DNA of 64,000 bases from Nocardiopsis sp. NRRL B-16309 (GCF_001279585.1 NZ_LGEC01000058.1:62001-126000), one strand, 5' to 3'. Positions 33,118 to 41,678 are shown, numbered from the stretch's first letter. The notes: generated by a model from the letters alone, not told the origin. Program-made: numbers and translations.

Positions 33118-34524
33118 CTACTGGGCGACCAGGTCGGCGGGCGAGGACAGGGTGCCGCGCACCGCGGTGGCGGCGGCGACCTGCGGAGACACCAGGTGGG
33201 TGCGTCCGCCGCGCCCCTGGCGGCCCTCGAAGTTGCGGTTGGAGGTGGAGGCGCTGCGCTCCCCCGGCTTGAGCTGGTCGGGGTTCATGCCCAGGCACAT
33301 CGAGCAGCCCGCCTCACGCCACTCGGCGCCGGCCTCCTCGAAGATCCGGCCGAGCCCCTCCTCGTTCGCCTGCTCCTTGACCCGCATGGAGCCGGGCACG
33401 ACGAGCATGCGCACGCCGTCGGCGACCTTGCGCCCGCGGATGATCTCGGCGGCGGTGCGCAGGTCCTCGATCCGGCCGTTGGTGCACGAGCCGAGGAAGA
33501 CCGTGTCCACGCGCACCTCGCGCATCGGCGTTCCGGCCTTGAGGTCCATGTACGCCAGCGCCTTCTCGGCGGCGGCGCGGGCGGAGGGGTCCTCGTAGGA
33601 GGCGGGGTCGGGGACCTCGGAGTCCAGCGAGACGCCCTGGCCGGGGTTGGTGCCCCAGGTGACGAAGGGGCTGAGCTCGTCCGCGTTCAGCACGACCTCG
33701 GCGTCGAACTCGGCGCCCTCGTCGGTGCGCAGGCTCTTCCAGTGCTCGACGGCGGCGTCGAAGTCCGCGCCCTTGGGGGCGTGGGGACGGCCCTCGATGT
33801 AGTCGAACGTGGTCTGGTCCGGCGCGATCATGCCGGCCCGGGCACCCGCCTCGATGGACATGTTGCACACCGTCATCCGGGCTTCCATGGACAGGGCCTC
33901 GATGGCCTCGCCCCGGTACTCGATGACGTAGCCCTGGCCGCCGCCGGTGCCGATCTTGGCGATGACCGCGAGGATGATGTCCTTGGCCGAGACGCCCGGC
34001 TTCAGCGACCCGTCGACGGTGACGGACATGGTCTTGAAGGGGGCCATCGTCAGGGTCTGGGTGGCGAGGACGTGCTCGACCTGGCTGGTGCCGATGCCGA
34101 AGGCGAGCGCGCCGAACGCGCCGTGGGTGCTGGTGTGGCTGTCGCCGCAGACGACGGTCATGCCGGGCTGGGTCAGGCCCAGTTGGGGGCCGACCACGTG
34201 CACGACGCCCTGGTCGATGTCGCCCATGGGGTGCAGGCGCACGCCGAAGTCGGAGCAGTTCTTCCGCAGCGTCTCGACCTGCTTGCGGGAGACGGGGTCC
34301 GCGATGGGCGCGAGGAGGTCCATCGTGGGGACGTTGTGGTCCTCCGTGGCGATGGTCAGGTCGGGCCGGCGCACGGGCCGGCCGGCCAGACGCAGCCCCT
34401 CGAAGGCCTGCGGGCTGGTCACCTCGTGGACGAGGTGGAGGTCGATGTAGAGCAGATCCGGCTCGCCGTCGGCGCGTCGGACGACGTGCTCCTCCCAGAC
34501 CTTCTCGGCCATCGTGCGTGCCAT
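33118..34524 (-). CDS. leuC: 3-isopropylmalate dehydratase large subunit
   Basis: Aconitase-type 4Fe-4S dehydratase that isomerises 2- to 3-isopropylmalate together with LeuD. 468 residues. Cluster cysteines are in FLGSCTNGRI and EAGCSMCLGMNPD; VCGDSHTSTHGAFGALAFGI and TSNRNFEGRQG are also typical. ATG 34524 (MARTMAEKV) is used, with an internal ATG five codons on. Divergent from the IclR gene ndgR across 98 bases that contain a candidate shared operator. Confidence 0.96.
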   Translation of the reverse strand: MARTMAEKVWEEHVVRRADGEPDLLYIDLHLVHEVTSPQAFEGLRLAGRPVRRPDLTIATEDHNVPTMDLLAPIADPVSRKQVETLRKNCSDFGVRLHPMGDIDQGVVHVVGPQLGLTQPGMTVVCGDSHTSTHGAFGALAFGIGTSQVEHVLATQTLTMAPFKTMSVTVDGSLKPGVSAKDIILAVIAKIGTGGGQGYVIEYRGEAIEALSMEARMTVCNMSIEAGARAGMIAPDQTTFDYIEGRPHAPKGADFDAAVEHWKSLRTDEGAEFDAEVVLNADELSPFVTWGTNPGQGVSLDSEVPDPASYEDPSARAAAEKALAYMDLKAGTPMREVRVDTVFLGSCTNGRIEDLRTAAEIIRGRKVADGVRMLVVPGSMRVKEQANEEGLGRIFEEAGAEWREAGCSMCLGMNPDQLKPGERSASTSNRNFEGRQGRGGRTHLVSPQVAAATAVRGTLSSPADLVAQ

Positions 34525-34592
34525 GGGCGCTCGCCTCTCTCGTTGCGTCACGGGCCCGTCTCGTTCACCGACCGCGCGGGGGTCGACTTGCA

Positions 34593-34607
34593 TTCCACAT
34601 ATCGAGA
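34593..34607. promoter_or_regulatory. Candidate NdgR operator, leuC/ndgR intergenic
   Basis: Minus-strand TCTCGATATGTGGAA. It shares the pattern TCTCrnyATGTGrrA with the palindromes at 51030-51044 and 51480-51494 upstream of leuB. It lies 16-30 bases before ndgR and 69-83 bases before leuC. Assignment to NdgR is inferred from the known roles of NdgR/LtbR. Confidence 0.45.
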
Positions 34608-34622
34608 CGTCAATATCAAGCC

Positions 34623-35345
34623 ATGGACAACTCTAGCTCATCCAGCGGCGTCGGTGTCCTGGACAAGACGATGTCCGTTCTCGACGCCCTGGAATCGGGA
34701 CCGGCATCCCTGGCGCAACTGGTGCAGATCACCGGCCTGGCCCGCCCGACGGCCCACCGACTGGCCGTCGCCCTGGAGCGGCACCGCATGGTCACCCGCG
34801 ACAGCCAGGGCCGGTTCGTGCTGGGACCGCGCCTGGGCGAACTCTCCATCGCCACGGGCGAGGACCGGCTGCTGGCCGTGGCCGCGCCGGTCCTGGTCCA
34901 GCTGCGCGACCTGACCGGGGAGAGCGCGCAGCTCTACCGACGGCAGGGCGACGCGCGCGTGTGCGTGGCCGCCTCCGAGCGCAGCAGCGGCCTGCGGGAC
35001 ACCGTCCCGGTGGGCAGCGAGCTGCCGATGAACGCCGGGTCGGCCGCCCAGGTGCTGCTCGCGTGGGAGGACTCCGACCGGATCCGGCGCTCCCTGGTGG
35101 GCGCGCGCTTCACCGCCGCCGGACTGGCCCAGGTGCGCCGCCGCCGCTGGGCCCAGAGCGTCGCCGAGCGCGAGCAGGGCGTCGCCTCGGTGTCGGCGCC
35201 GGTGTCCGGCCCCGGCGGACGCGTCATCGCCGCCGTGTCGGTCTCCGGCCCGATAGAGCGCCTGACCCGCTCCCCCGGGCGCATGCACTCCCAGGCCGTG
35301 ATGTCGGCCGCCGAGAAGATCAGCGAGTCACTGCACGGGGCGTGA
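34623..35345 (+). CDS. ndgR: IclR-family regulator of leucine biosynthesis (NdgR-like)
   Basis: 240 residues. An N-terminal winged helix-turn-helix (VGVLDKTMSVLDALESG, then LARPTAHRLAVALERHRMV) and a C-terminal IclR effector domain with VGSELPMNAGSAAQVLLAW, a Leu/GAF-like pocket. In Streptomyces and corynebacteria the orthologues NdgR/LtbR sit divergently next to leuCD and repress leuCD and leuB; the same position here supports the name. ATG 34623; no strong ribosome binding site. Probably autoregulated through the shared intergenic site. Confidence 0.92.
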   Translation: MDNSSSSSGVGVLDKTMSVLDALESGPASLAQLVQITGLARPTAHRLAVALERHRMVTRDSQGRFVLGPRLGELSIATGEDRLLAVAAPVLVQLRDLTGESAQLYRRQGDARVCVAASERSSGLRDTVPVGSELPMNAGSAAQVLLAWEDSDRIRRSLVGARFTAAGLAQVRRRRWAQSVAEREQGVASVSAPVSGPGGRVIAAVSVSGPIERLTRSPGRMHSQAVMSAAEKISESLHGA

Positions 35346-35366
35346 TTCGGGGCGCTTCACGCCGGG

Positions 35367-35475
35367 GCCTTCGTCGTCGCCCGCGCCCGCGCTCGTTCCC
35401 ACACCGCCGCCCGCCGCCACCCTCGACGGACGCCTCCGGCGCGGCCCTTCCCGCTTTGGCCCGACCAACCCACGA
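35367..35475 (+). repeat. Dispersed repeat, copy R3
   Basis: Matches R1 in the same orientation over CTTCGTCGTCG, GCTCGTTCCCAC, CGCCGCCCGCCGCCACCCTC, GACGGACGCCT and later GGCCCGACCAACCC, which corresponds to R1's outer arm near 9485. The AGTGTTCT end is missing. It fills most of the ndgR-M24 gap. Confidence 0.6.
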
Positions 35476-35592
35476 GAACCCAAGGGGAGCGGAACCACTC
35501 GCGCCCGACCCCCTGGTGTCCGCACAGCGGAGCGCGCTCGCCGCATGAGACGGCGGGCGCGCTTCGTCGGGGCACGGGCATGGACTCTTATT

Positions 35593-35620
35593 GACATGAT
35601 GTCTAACATGACACCATGTC
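35593..35620. promoter_or_regulatory. Double palindromic operator over the start of the M24-EphD cluster
   Basis: Two 11-bp dyads, GACATGATGTC (35593-35603) and GACACCATGTC (35610-35620), have centres 17 bases apart, a spacing that puts two dimers on overlapping faces, as for some TetR repressors. The second dyad contains the ATG of the first gene. The TetR gene at the end of the cluster is the natural candidate regulator. Confidence 0.6.
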
Positions 35621-36467
35621 TCACACGAACGTGACCGGGGCCACAGACCTCGATCTCGACGCCTTTCGCGACCTCCAGCAGCTCGCCTACCGCGCCGCCG
35701 TCGACGTGGCGGCGACCCTCGAACCCGGCGTCACCGAACGCGAGGCGGCCCGGCGCGTCCGAGTCCGCCTCGAAGGACAGGGGGTCCAGGACTGGTTCCA
35801 CACGCCCTTCGCCTGGTTCGGCGACCGCACCGCCTTCCGCGGCTTCCGGAACCCGCTCCAGTTCTTCCCGAGCGGGCGCAGGCTGGAGGAGGGCATGCCG
35901 TTCATCCTCGACTGCGCCCCGGTGCGCGACGGGTACGTCGCCGACATCGGCTACTCCGGCTACCTCGGGGACAACGCCCTGCACGACCGCCTCATGGACG
36001 ACCTGCGCGCGCACCGGCGACTGATCGTCGACCGGGTGCGCGCGGGCGACACGCTCCAGGACGTCTACCGCGCCGTGGACGGCCTCATCCGCGAACAGGG
36101 CTACGACAACCGGCACCGGGTCTACCCGGGCCGGGTCATCGCCCACCAGGTCGGCAGGGTGCGCTCACGCCTGCCCAGGGCCGTCGTCGCGGGCTTCGGC
36201 GTCCGCTCGCTCCAGACCCTGGTCGGCGACCTCCTCGTCGAGCGCCTGCACCACCGCTCACCGCTGTGGGCGGACGGCGACATCTCCGCCCACCCCGCCA
36301 CCCCCGGCCTGTGGGCGGTGGAGCCCCACATCGGCTTCCGCGACATCGGCGTGAAGTTCGAGGAGATCCTCGTCGTCACCGAGGACGACGCCCACTGGCT
36401 CGACGACGACCTGCCGCACGTGCGCCGGTGGGACGCCCTGGCCCCGACCAGCACGGAGACCCCATGA
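35616..36467 (+). CDS. M24-family metallohydrolase (creatinase/Xaa-Pro peptidase fold)
   Basis: 283 residues of the pita-bread fold. All five metal ligands are present: Asp in FILDCAP, Asp in VADIGYSG, His in VIAHQVGR, Glu in WAVEPHIG and Glu in KFEEILVV, so a dinuclear hydrolase is expected. The substrate is unknown; the absence of an N-terminal creatinase domain leaves methionine aminopeptidase-like or Xaa-Pro activities open. ATG 35616 lies in an operator palindrome with no ribosome binding site, so the transcript may be leaderless. Its stop overlaps the next start (ATGA). Confidence 0.85.
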   Translation: MSHTNVTGATDLDLDAFRDLQQLAYRAAVDVAATLEPGVTEREAARRVRVRLEGQGVQDWFHTPFAWFGDRTAFRGFRNPLQFFPSGRRLEEGMPFILDCAPVRDGYVADIGYSGYLGDNALHDRLMDDLRAHRRLIVDRVRAGDTLQDVYRAVDGLIREQGYDNRHRVYPGRVIAHQVGRVRSRLPRAVVAGFGVRSLQTLVGDLLVERLHHRSPLWADGDISAHPATPGLWAVEPHIGFRDIGVKFEEILVVTEDDAHWLDDDLPHVRRWDALAPTSTETP

Positions 36468-38197
36468 GCACCCGCACCCACACCTACGTCACCGCCTCGG
36501 ACGGGCAGCGCCTGGCCGTCCGCACCGAGGGGAACCCCGACGGCCCCGTGCTGCTGCTGGTCCACGGCTACCCCGACAACTCCTCCGTCTGGGACGCCTT
36601 CGCGGCGCGGTTCACCGCCGACCACCGCGTGGCCGCCTTCGACGTGCGCGGCGCCGGGCGCTCCACCGCCCCCGACGACCGCTCCGGCTACCGGTTGGAC
36701 CAGCTGGCCGACGACATCGTCACCGTCGCCGACGCCGTCAGCCCCGGCGCACCCGTGCACCTGGTCGGCCACGACTGGGGCGCCATCCAGTCCTGGCACG
36801 CGGTCACCGAACCCCGGCACGCCCACCGGTTCGCCTCCTACACCGCCGTCTCGGGGCCCGACCTCGATCACGCGGGCCACTGGCTGCGCACGCGCCCCGA
36901 CGGGTTCCGAGCCGCGCTCCGCCAGGCGGTCCGCTCCGGCTACATCGGCTTCTTCCACCTGCCCGTGGTCCCCGAGGCGGCGTGGCTGACCGGGGTCGGC
37001 GGCCTGGCCCTGTCCGCTCTCGAACGGCTCGGCGGCGGCCCGCACTCGCCCGCGCGGCGCGGCACCCGGGACTACCTCAACGGCCTGGCGCTGTACCGGG
37101 CGAACATGGCCCGGCGCCTCCTGCGGCCGGTCGAGCGGCGCACCGACGTCCCCGTGCAGGTCCTCGCGCCCACGGACGACGCGTTCATGACCGACCAGCT
37201 CCAGTCCGACGCGGGCCGGTGGGTCGGCGACCTGCGCTTCCACCGCTTCCACGGCGGGCACTGGACACTGCGCTCGCGCCCCGACGCCGTGGCCGCCCGG
37301 GTGCGCGCCCTCGTCGGCGAGGTCGAGTCCGGCCGCCCGCGCCCCCGGCGGGCCCTCACCGCCCAGCAGGCCCGACGGCACGGCGGCTCCTTCGCCGGCC
37401 AGGTCGCCGTGGTCACCGGCGCGGGCAGCGGCATCGGCCGGTCGCTGTGCTTCGAGCTCGCCGAGCGCGGCGCCCGGATCGTCGCCGTGGACGTCAACGG
37501 CCCCGCCGCCGAGCGCACCGCCGAACTCGCCGCCCTGCTCACGCCCGGAGCCGCCGCCCAGCGGGTGGACGTCACCGACGCCGCCGCGATGGACAAGCTC
37601 GCGGCGTGGGTGCGCGACGAGTACGGCGTTCCCGACCTGGTGGTCAACAACGCCGGCATCGGCGTGGCCGGACCGTTCCTGGAGACCACGGCGCAGGACT
37701 GGGAGCGGGTCGTCGACGTCAACCTGTGGGGCGTGATCCACGGCTGCCGCGCCTTCGCCCCGATGATGGCGGCCGCGGGCGGTGGCGGCCGCCTCGTCAA
37801 CACCGCGTCGGCCGCCGCCTACCTGCCCTCCCGCGTCTACGGCGCCTACGCCACCACCAAGGCGGCCGTCCTCATGCTGAGCCGCAGCCTGCGCGGTGAG
37901 CTCGCCGACCACGGGGTCAGTGTCACCGCCGTGTGCCCCGGCCTCGTCGACACCGGCATCATCTCCGGAGCCCGGCTGTCCGGCCTGGGCGAGGCCTCCG
38001 CCGCGAAGGACCGGCTCAACCGCCTGTACCGGCTGCGCGGCTACACCCCGGAGAGGGCGGCCGCGCGCATCGCCGACGCACTCCAGCGCGGCCCCGAGAT
38101 CGTCCCGGTCACGGGCGAGGCGCACCTGGGCCTGCTGCTGTCCCGGCTCAGCCCCCGCGTGCTGCGGGCCGCCGCCCGCGTGGCCCCGCCCGTCTGA
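36464..38197 (+). CDS. Epoxide hydrolase/short-chain dehydrogenase fusion (EphD-like)
   Basis: 577 residues with two fused enzymes. Residues 1-285 are an alpha/beta hydrolase: oxyanion HGYPDN (34-39), nucleophile Asp104 in GHDWGA and His266 in FHGGHW, the Asp-His layout of epoxide hydrolases and dehalogenases. Residues 310-577 are an SDR: TGAGSGIG (318-325), NNAG (395-398), Ser449 and Tyr462/Lys466. The same domain fusion occurs in mycobacterial EphD. It could open an epoxide and oxidise the resulting alcohol. ATG 36464 overlaps the M24 stop by four bases. Confidence 0.9.
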   Translation: MSTRTHTYVTASDGQRLAVRTEGNPDGPVLLLVHGYPDNSSVWDAFAARFTADHRVAAFDVRGAGRSTAPDDRSGYRLDQLADDIVTVADAVSPGAPVHLVGHDWGAIQSWHAVTEPRHAHRFASYTAVSGPDLDHAGHWLRTRPDGFRAALRQAVRSGYIGFFHLPVVPEAAWLTGVGGLALSALERLGGGPHSPARRGTRDYLNGLALYRANMARRLLRPVERRTDVPVQVLAPTDDAFMTDQLQSDAGRWVGDLRFHRFHGGHWTLRSRPDAVAARVRALVGEVESGRPRPRRALTAQQARRHGGSFAGQVAVVTGAGSGIGRSLCFELAERGARIVAVDVNGPAAERTAELAALLTPGAAAQRVDVTDAAAMDKLAAWVRDEYGVPDLVVNNAGIGVAGPFLETTAQDWERVVDVNLWGVIHGCRAFAPMMAAAGGGGRLVNTASAAAYLPSRVYGAYATTKAAVLMLSRSLRGELADHGVSVTAVCPGLVDTGIISGARLSGLGEASAAKDRLNRLYRLRGYTPERAAARIADALQRGPEIVPVTGEAHLGLLLSRLSPRVLRAAARVAPPV

Positions 38198-38250
38198 GAC
38201 CCCGCTCCCCCGTCCCGCCCGCGCCGCCGAAAACCCCCAGGAGGCCGACC

Positions 38251-39222
38251 ATGACCGCAGGACCCGTCCACACGGGCGCCCTCGAACCGCGACCCGACGA
38301 GCCCGACCGCCTCGTCCTCAACGCCCGCGACGTCGAGTTCGACTGGAGCCGGCTCGACCTGCACTGGATCCCCGGCGAGCCCTTCGCCACCCACGTGATC
38401 AACGTCCTGCACCTGCTGCTGCCCGAGGGCGAGCGCTGGTTCGTCGAGGTCTTCAAGCAGGCCGTCCCCCTCATCACCGACGACCGGCTCCGCGAGGACG
38501 TGCTGGGCTTCATCGGGCAGGAGGCCGTCCACGCCGAGGCGCACGCGGGCGTCCTCGACCACATGGACGCCCACGGGCTCGATCCGACCCCCTACGTCGA
38601 GCAGATCGCCTGGATGTTCCGGGTCGTGCTCGGCGACCGCGAGCTGACCGGGCGCCGCGCCGAGTCGTGGCTGCGCACCCGGCTGGCCGTCATCGCCGGG
38701 ATCGAGCACTACACCGCCGTGCTCGGCCAGTGGGTGCTGGACGCCGCGGAGCTGGACGCGGCCGGCGCCGATCCCACCATGCTGGACCTGCTGCGCTGGC
38801 ACGGCGCCGAGGAGGTCGAGCACCGGTCGGTCGCCTTCGACCTCTACACGCACGTGGACGGGGGCTACCGCCGTCGCGCCCTGGCCATGGCCGTCGCGGC
38901 GGCCGCGCTCGCCGTCCTGTGGGTGCGCGGCACCGCGTTCCTGCTCCGCAACGACCCCTACCTGCGGGGGCGCGTCGACGGACGGCGGCCCCGCCTGTCC
39001 TGGGCCCTGCGCGACGGCAAACGCGGACTGATCCCGCACCTGGGCCGACTCGCCCGGGCCGTGCCCGAGTACCTGCGCCGCCGCTACCACCCCTCGCAGC
39101 ACGGCTCCACCAGCCAGGCGGTGGCCTACCTGGCCGTCTCCCCCGCCGCGCGCGCGGCCGAGGCGGCGGAACGGGCGGCTTCGGCCCCGGTCCCGGCTCC
39201 GGCCCCGGGGAGCGACCAGTGA
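38251..39222 (+). CDS. PF10118-type di-iron-like protein (annotated metal-dependent hydrolase)
   Basis: 323 residues. Helical domain with Glu/His motifs that could hold two metals: EGERWFVEVFKQA, GQEAVHAEAHAGVL, AGIEHYTAVL and GAEEVEHRSVAFD. This is the family usually labelled predicted metal-dependent hydrolase (PF10118), but the E...ExxH pairs resemble ferritin-like di-iron oxidases. ATG 38251 follows AGGAGG by 6 bases, 53 bases after the EphD-like gene. Its stop overlaps the reductase start (GTGA). Coupling to a 2Fe-2S reductase supports an oxygenase or desaturase role (inference). Confidence 0.85.
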   Translation: MTAGPVHTGALEPRPDEPDRLVLNARDVEFDWSRLDLHWIPGEPFATHVINVLHLLLPEGERWFVEVFKQAVPLITDDRLREDVLGFIGQEAVHAEAHAGVLDHMDAHGLDPTPYVEQIAWMFRVVLGDRELTGRRAESWLRTRLAVIAGIEHYTAVLGQWVLDAAELDAAGADPTMLDLLRWHGAEEVEHRSVAFDLYTHVDGGYRRRALAMAVAAAALAVLWVRGTAFLLRNDPYLRGRVDGRRPRLSWALRDGKRGLIPHLGRLARAVPEYLRRRYHPSQHGSTSQAVAYLAVSPAARAAEAAERAASAPVPAPAPGSDQ

Positions 39223-40457
39223 GCGCCGGGGCGAGGCCCGGTGCTCCCGGCCACCTCGGGCACAGCGGCGGGCGAGGCCCCGGCACCCCCGGACCCGGGC
39301 CCGGGCGGGACGGTTCCCCCGACCACCCGGGTCCCGGCGGCGGCAGCGCCCCCGACGGCCCGGGCGCGGGCGGCCACGGGGTCAGGCACAGCGCCGCCCG
39401 CTACGCGCACCCGCGACCGCCGGTGGCCCTCTTCCGCCGCTCGGGGCCGGACCGCCTCATGCTCGGGCTCCAGCGCCTGGCCTCGGCGGTGGAACCGCTC
39501 ACCGCGCGCCTGCCACCGGGGCACCGGATTCCCGAGCCGGCCGGAAACCTGTGCGTCCGCGTGGCCCGGGTACAGCGGCCGGTACCGGACGTCGCCGTGC
39601 TCACCCTGGTCCCCGACCGGCCCGGCGACCGGCTGCCCGCGTGGCAGCCGGGCCACCACGTGGACGTGGTCCTGGCCGACGGCGTCGTCCGCCCGTACTC
39701 GCTCAACGGCGACCCCCGCGACCGCGGCCGCTACCGGATCGCGGTCCGCCGGATCCCCGGCGGCACCGGATCCGCCCTGGTCCACGGCCTGGCCGAGGGC
39801 GACACCCTCGGACTGCGCGGGCCGCGCAACGCCTTCCCGTTCGCCCGCGCCGAGCGCTACCTGTTCGTCGCGGGCGGCATCGGTATCACCCCGATCCTGC
39901 CGATGGTGTGGGCGGCCCACCGCGCCCGGACGCCGTTCCGCCTGGTGTACACCGGCCGATCACGGTCCGGTATGCCCTTCCTGGACGAACTGCCCGCAGG
40001 CGCCGACACGGCCGTGCGCCCCGACGACGAGTTCGGCCCGCCCGAGCCCGCGCGGCTCCTGGACGGGCTCGCCCAGGGCACCGCGGTCTACGCCTGCGGC
40101 CCGGCGCCGCTGATCGACGCCGTGCGCGCACACGTCCCGCCGGGCACGCCGTTCTTCTCCGAGCGGTTCGCTCCCGCGCCGGTCCTGGGGGGCGCCGCCT
40201 TCGAGGTGCAGCTGGGCCGGGGCGGCCCGGTCGTGGCGGTCCCCGCCGACGAGTCGGCGCTGGAGGCGGTCCGCCGGGTGCGGCCGCGGACCGCCTACTC
40301 CTGTCGCCAGGGCTTCTGCGGGACCTGCCGGGTGGGGCTCCTGGAGGGGGTCCCCGACCACCGGGACCGGCCCACGGGCGGCTCGCCGCGCGGAGCGGAG
40401 TTCGCCCTGTGCGTCTCCCGCGCCGGGGAGGGGGAGCGGATCGTCGTCGACGTGTGA
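39219..40457 (+). CDS. Flavin reductase with C-terminal 2Fe-2S ferredoxin domain
   Basis: 412 residues. The first 60 are Gly/Pro-rich and look disordered. Then a flavin-binding barrel (WQPGHHVDVVLADG, RPYSLNGDP), an NAD(P)-binding domain (VAGGIGITPILPM, ACGPAPLIDAV) and a plant-type ferredoxin with CRQGFCGTC and FALCVS as cluster ligands. The layout matches phthalate-dioxygenase-reductase-type electron donors for oxygenases. The GTG start overlaps the PF10118 stop by four bases, so its partner is most probably the PF10118 protein. Confidence 0.9.
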   Translation: MSAGARPGAPGHLGHSGGRGPGTPGPGPGRDGSPDHPGPGGGSAPDGPGAGGHGVRHSAARYAHPRPPVALFRRSGPDRLMLGLQRLASAVEPLTARLPPGHRIPEPAGNLCVRVARVQRPVPDVAVLTLVPDRPGDRLPAWQPGHHVDVVLADGVVRPYSLNGDPRDRGRYRIAVRRIPGGTGSALVHGLAEGDTLGLRGPRNAFPFARAERYLFVAGGIGITPILPMVWAAHRARTPFRLVYTGRSRSGMPFLDELPAGADTAVRPDDEFGPPEPARLLDGLAQGTAVYACGPAPLIDAVRAHVPPGTPFFSERFAPAPVLGGAAFEVQLGRGGPVVAVPADESALEAVRRVRPRTAYSCRQGFCGTCRVGLLEGVPDHRDRPTGGSPRGAEFALCVSRAGEGERIVVDV

Positions 40458-40516
40458 GGCCGGTGCCGGGACGGTAGGTTCGGGAGTCCGATGGCACAGG
40501 CACGTTGACGGAGGTC

Positions 40517-41236
40517 ATGACCGCGGTGGTGTCCCATGGAACCGATCCCCACCTGGCGCGGGCGGGACGACGGTCGGAGGGCCCGGCGAAGGGGCCGGGC
40601 TCAGGGCGGCGGCCGCGCCGCATGGCGCCGCAGGAACGCCGGGAGGACCTCATCCGGACGGCACTGCTCGTCTTCGCGCGGCGCCCCCCGGCCGAGGTCA
40701 CCCCTGAGGACATCGCCGAGGAGGCGGACGTGTCCCGCGCCCTGGTCTACCGCTACTTCCCCAACATGGCGGAGCTGCGCCGCGAGGCGCTGGAGCGGGC
40801 GATGGACGAACTCGTACCGCGGCTGGTCCCACCGGAGGGCCTGCCGCCCCTGGACCAGCTGCGGTTCGGCCTGCGCGCGTTCATCGCCTTCGCCGACTCC
40901 TACGCCCCCTCCTACGCGGCCCTGCTCAACGGCGGGTCGATGGTGGCCACGGAGGAGACCGAGGCCGAGATCGACCGCGTGCGCGACGCGGTCCGGCGCC
41001 TGGTCCTGGAGCGGGTCGGTATCGCCGAACCCTCGCCCCGGCTGGTCCTGGCCCTGCGCTGCTGGATCTCGGCCGTGGAGACGGCGGTGATGATCTGGCT
41101 CCAGGAGCGCACCATGGCGGCCGACGCCCTGGCCGACTGGCTGCTCGACCAGCTCGTCGCCATGCTGGCGTCGTCCGGGGCGCGGGAGGCGGAGCTGGGG
41201 GCCCTGGCCGCGCACGCGGGCGGCTCCCCGGGCTGA
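40517..41236 (+). CDS. TetR-family transcriptional regulator
   Basis: 239 residues from ATG 40517. A basic Gly/Arg-rich N-terminal stretch of about 35 residues precedes the TetR helix-turn-helix (RREDLIRTALLVFARR, TPEDIAEEADVSRALVYRYF). The effector domain is unremarkable. Last gene of the cluster and probably its repressor, acting on the double palindrome at 35593-35620. GGAGG is only two bases from the ATG, so a slightly later start is possible. Confidence 0.9.
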   Translation: MTAVVSHGTDPHLARAGRRSEGPAKGPGSGRRPRRMAPQERREDLIRTALLVFARRPPAEVTPEDIAEEADVSRALVYRYFPNMAELRREALERAMDELVPRLVPPEGLPPLDQLRFGLRAFIAFADSYAPSYAALLNGGSMVATEETEAEIDRVRDAVRRLVLERVGIAEPSPRLVLALRCWISAVETAVMIWLQERTMAADALADWLLDQLVAMLASSGAREAELGALAAHAGGSPG

Positions 41237-41266
41237 CCCCGCCGCGGCGTCCCCCGGACACGGCGA

Positions 41267-41295
41267 AGGGCCCCACCGCGCAGCGGTGGGGCCCT
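41267..41295. terminator. Bidirectional terminator
   Basis: A perfect 13-bp dyad (AGGGCCCCACCGC, 41267-41279, with 41283-41295) with a three-base gap, between the TetR gene and the convergent tRNA-Glu. Confidence 0.85.
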
Positions 41296-41301
41296 CATCT
41301 G

Positions 41302-41374
41302 TACCCCCGAGCGGATTCGAACCGCCGTTACCGCCTTGAGAGGGCGGCGTCCTAGGCCACTAGACGACGGGGGC
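41302..41374 (-). tRNA. tRNA-Glu (CTC)
   Basis: 73-base cloverleaf. Acceptor GCCCCCG/CGGGGGT, anticodon arm CCGCC-CTCTCAA-GGCGG with anticodon CTC, T arm with GGTTCGAATCC. CCA is not encoded. Identical in sequence to the copy at 41488-41560. Confidence 0.95.
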
Positions 41375-41455
41375 CGGACTGGTACGGGTGCGCCCGCGAA
41401 ACCTGCGGAACCCACTCGAACCGGACATCAGTGACACGCACTGACCAGCAAGAAA

Positions 41456-41474
41456 GCTCCCACGGCGTGGGAGC
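41456..41474 (-). terminator. Hairpin between the two tRNA-Glu genes
   Basis: GCTCCCAC (41456-41463) and GTGGGAGC (41467-41474) form a perfect 8-bp stem 14 bases past the upstream tRNA-Glu copy. It could be a processing or attenuation structure. Confidence 0.4.
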
Positions 41475-41487
41475 CTCTCCCTGTTGG

Positions 41488-41560
41488 TACCCCCGAGCGG
41501 ATTCGAACCGCCGTTACCGCCTTGAGAGGGCGGCGTCCTAGGCCACTAGACGACGGGGGC
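41488..41560 (-). tRNA. tRNA-Glu (CTC), second copy
   Basis: Same 73-base sequence as 41302-41374, including the wobble first pair G1-U72 and anticodon CTC. The sequence flanking the two copies differs apart from short stretches directly against the tRNA, so the duplication is old or gene conversion keeps the tRNAs alike. Confidence 0.95.
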
Positions 41561-41606
41561 CGGACTACGGATCCTCGGATCCGTACGCTTCACCAGAGTG
41601 AAACAG

Positions 41607-41678
41607 CTGGGCTACCAGGACTCGAACCTAGACTAACTGAACCAGAATCAGTCGTGCTGCCGATTACACCATAGCCCA
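41607..41678 (-). tRNA. tRNA-Gln (CTG)
   Basis: 72-base cloverleaf: acceptor TGGGCTA/TAGCCCA, anticodon arm ACTGA-TTCTGGT-TCAGT with anticodon CTG, T arm with GGTTCGAGTCC. CCA is not encoded. It lies directly downstream of gltX. Confidence 0.95.

Noticed and set aside
41375..41487. Third tRNA between the tRNA-Glu copies
   Set aside because: No cloverleaf can be drawn; only an 8-bp hairpin is present.
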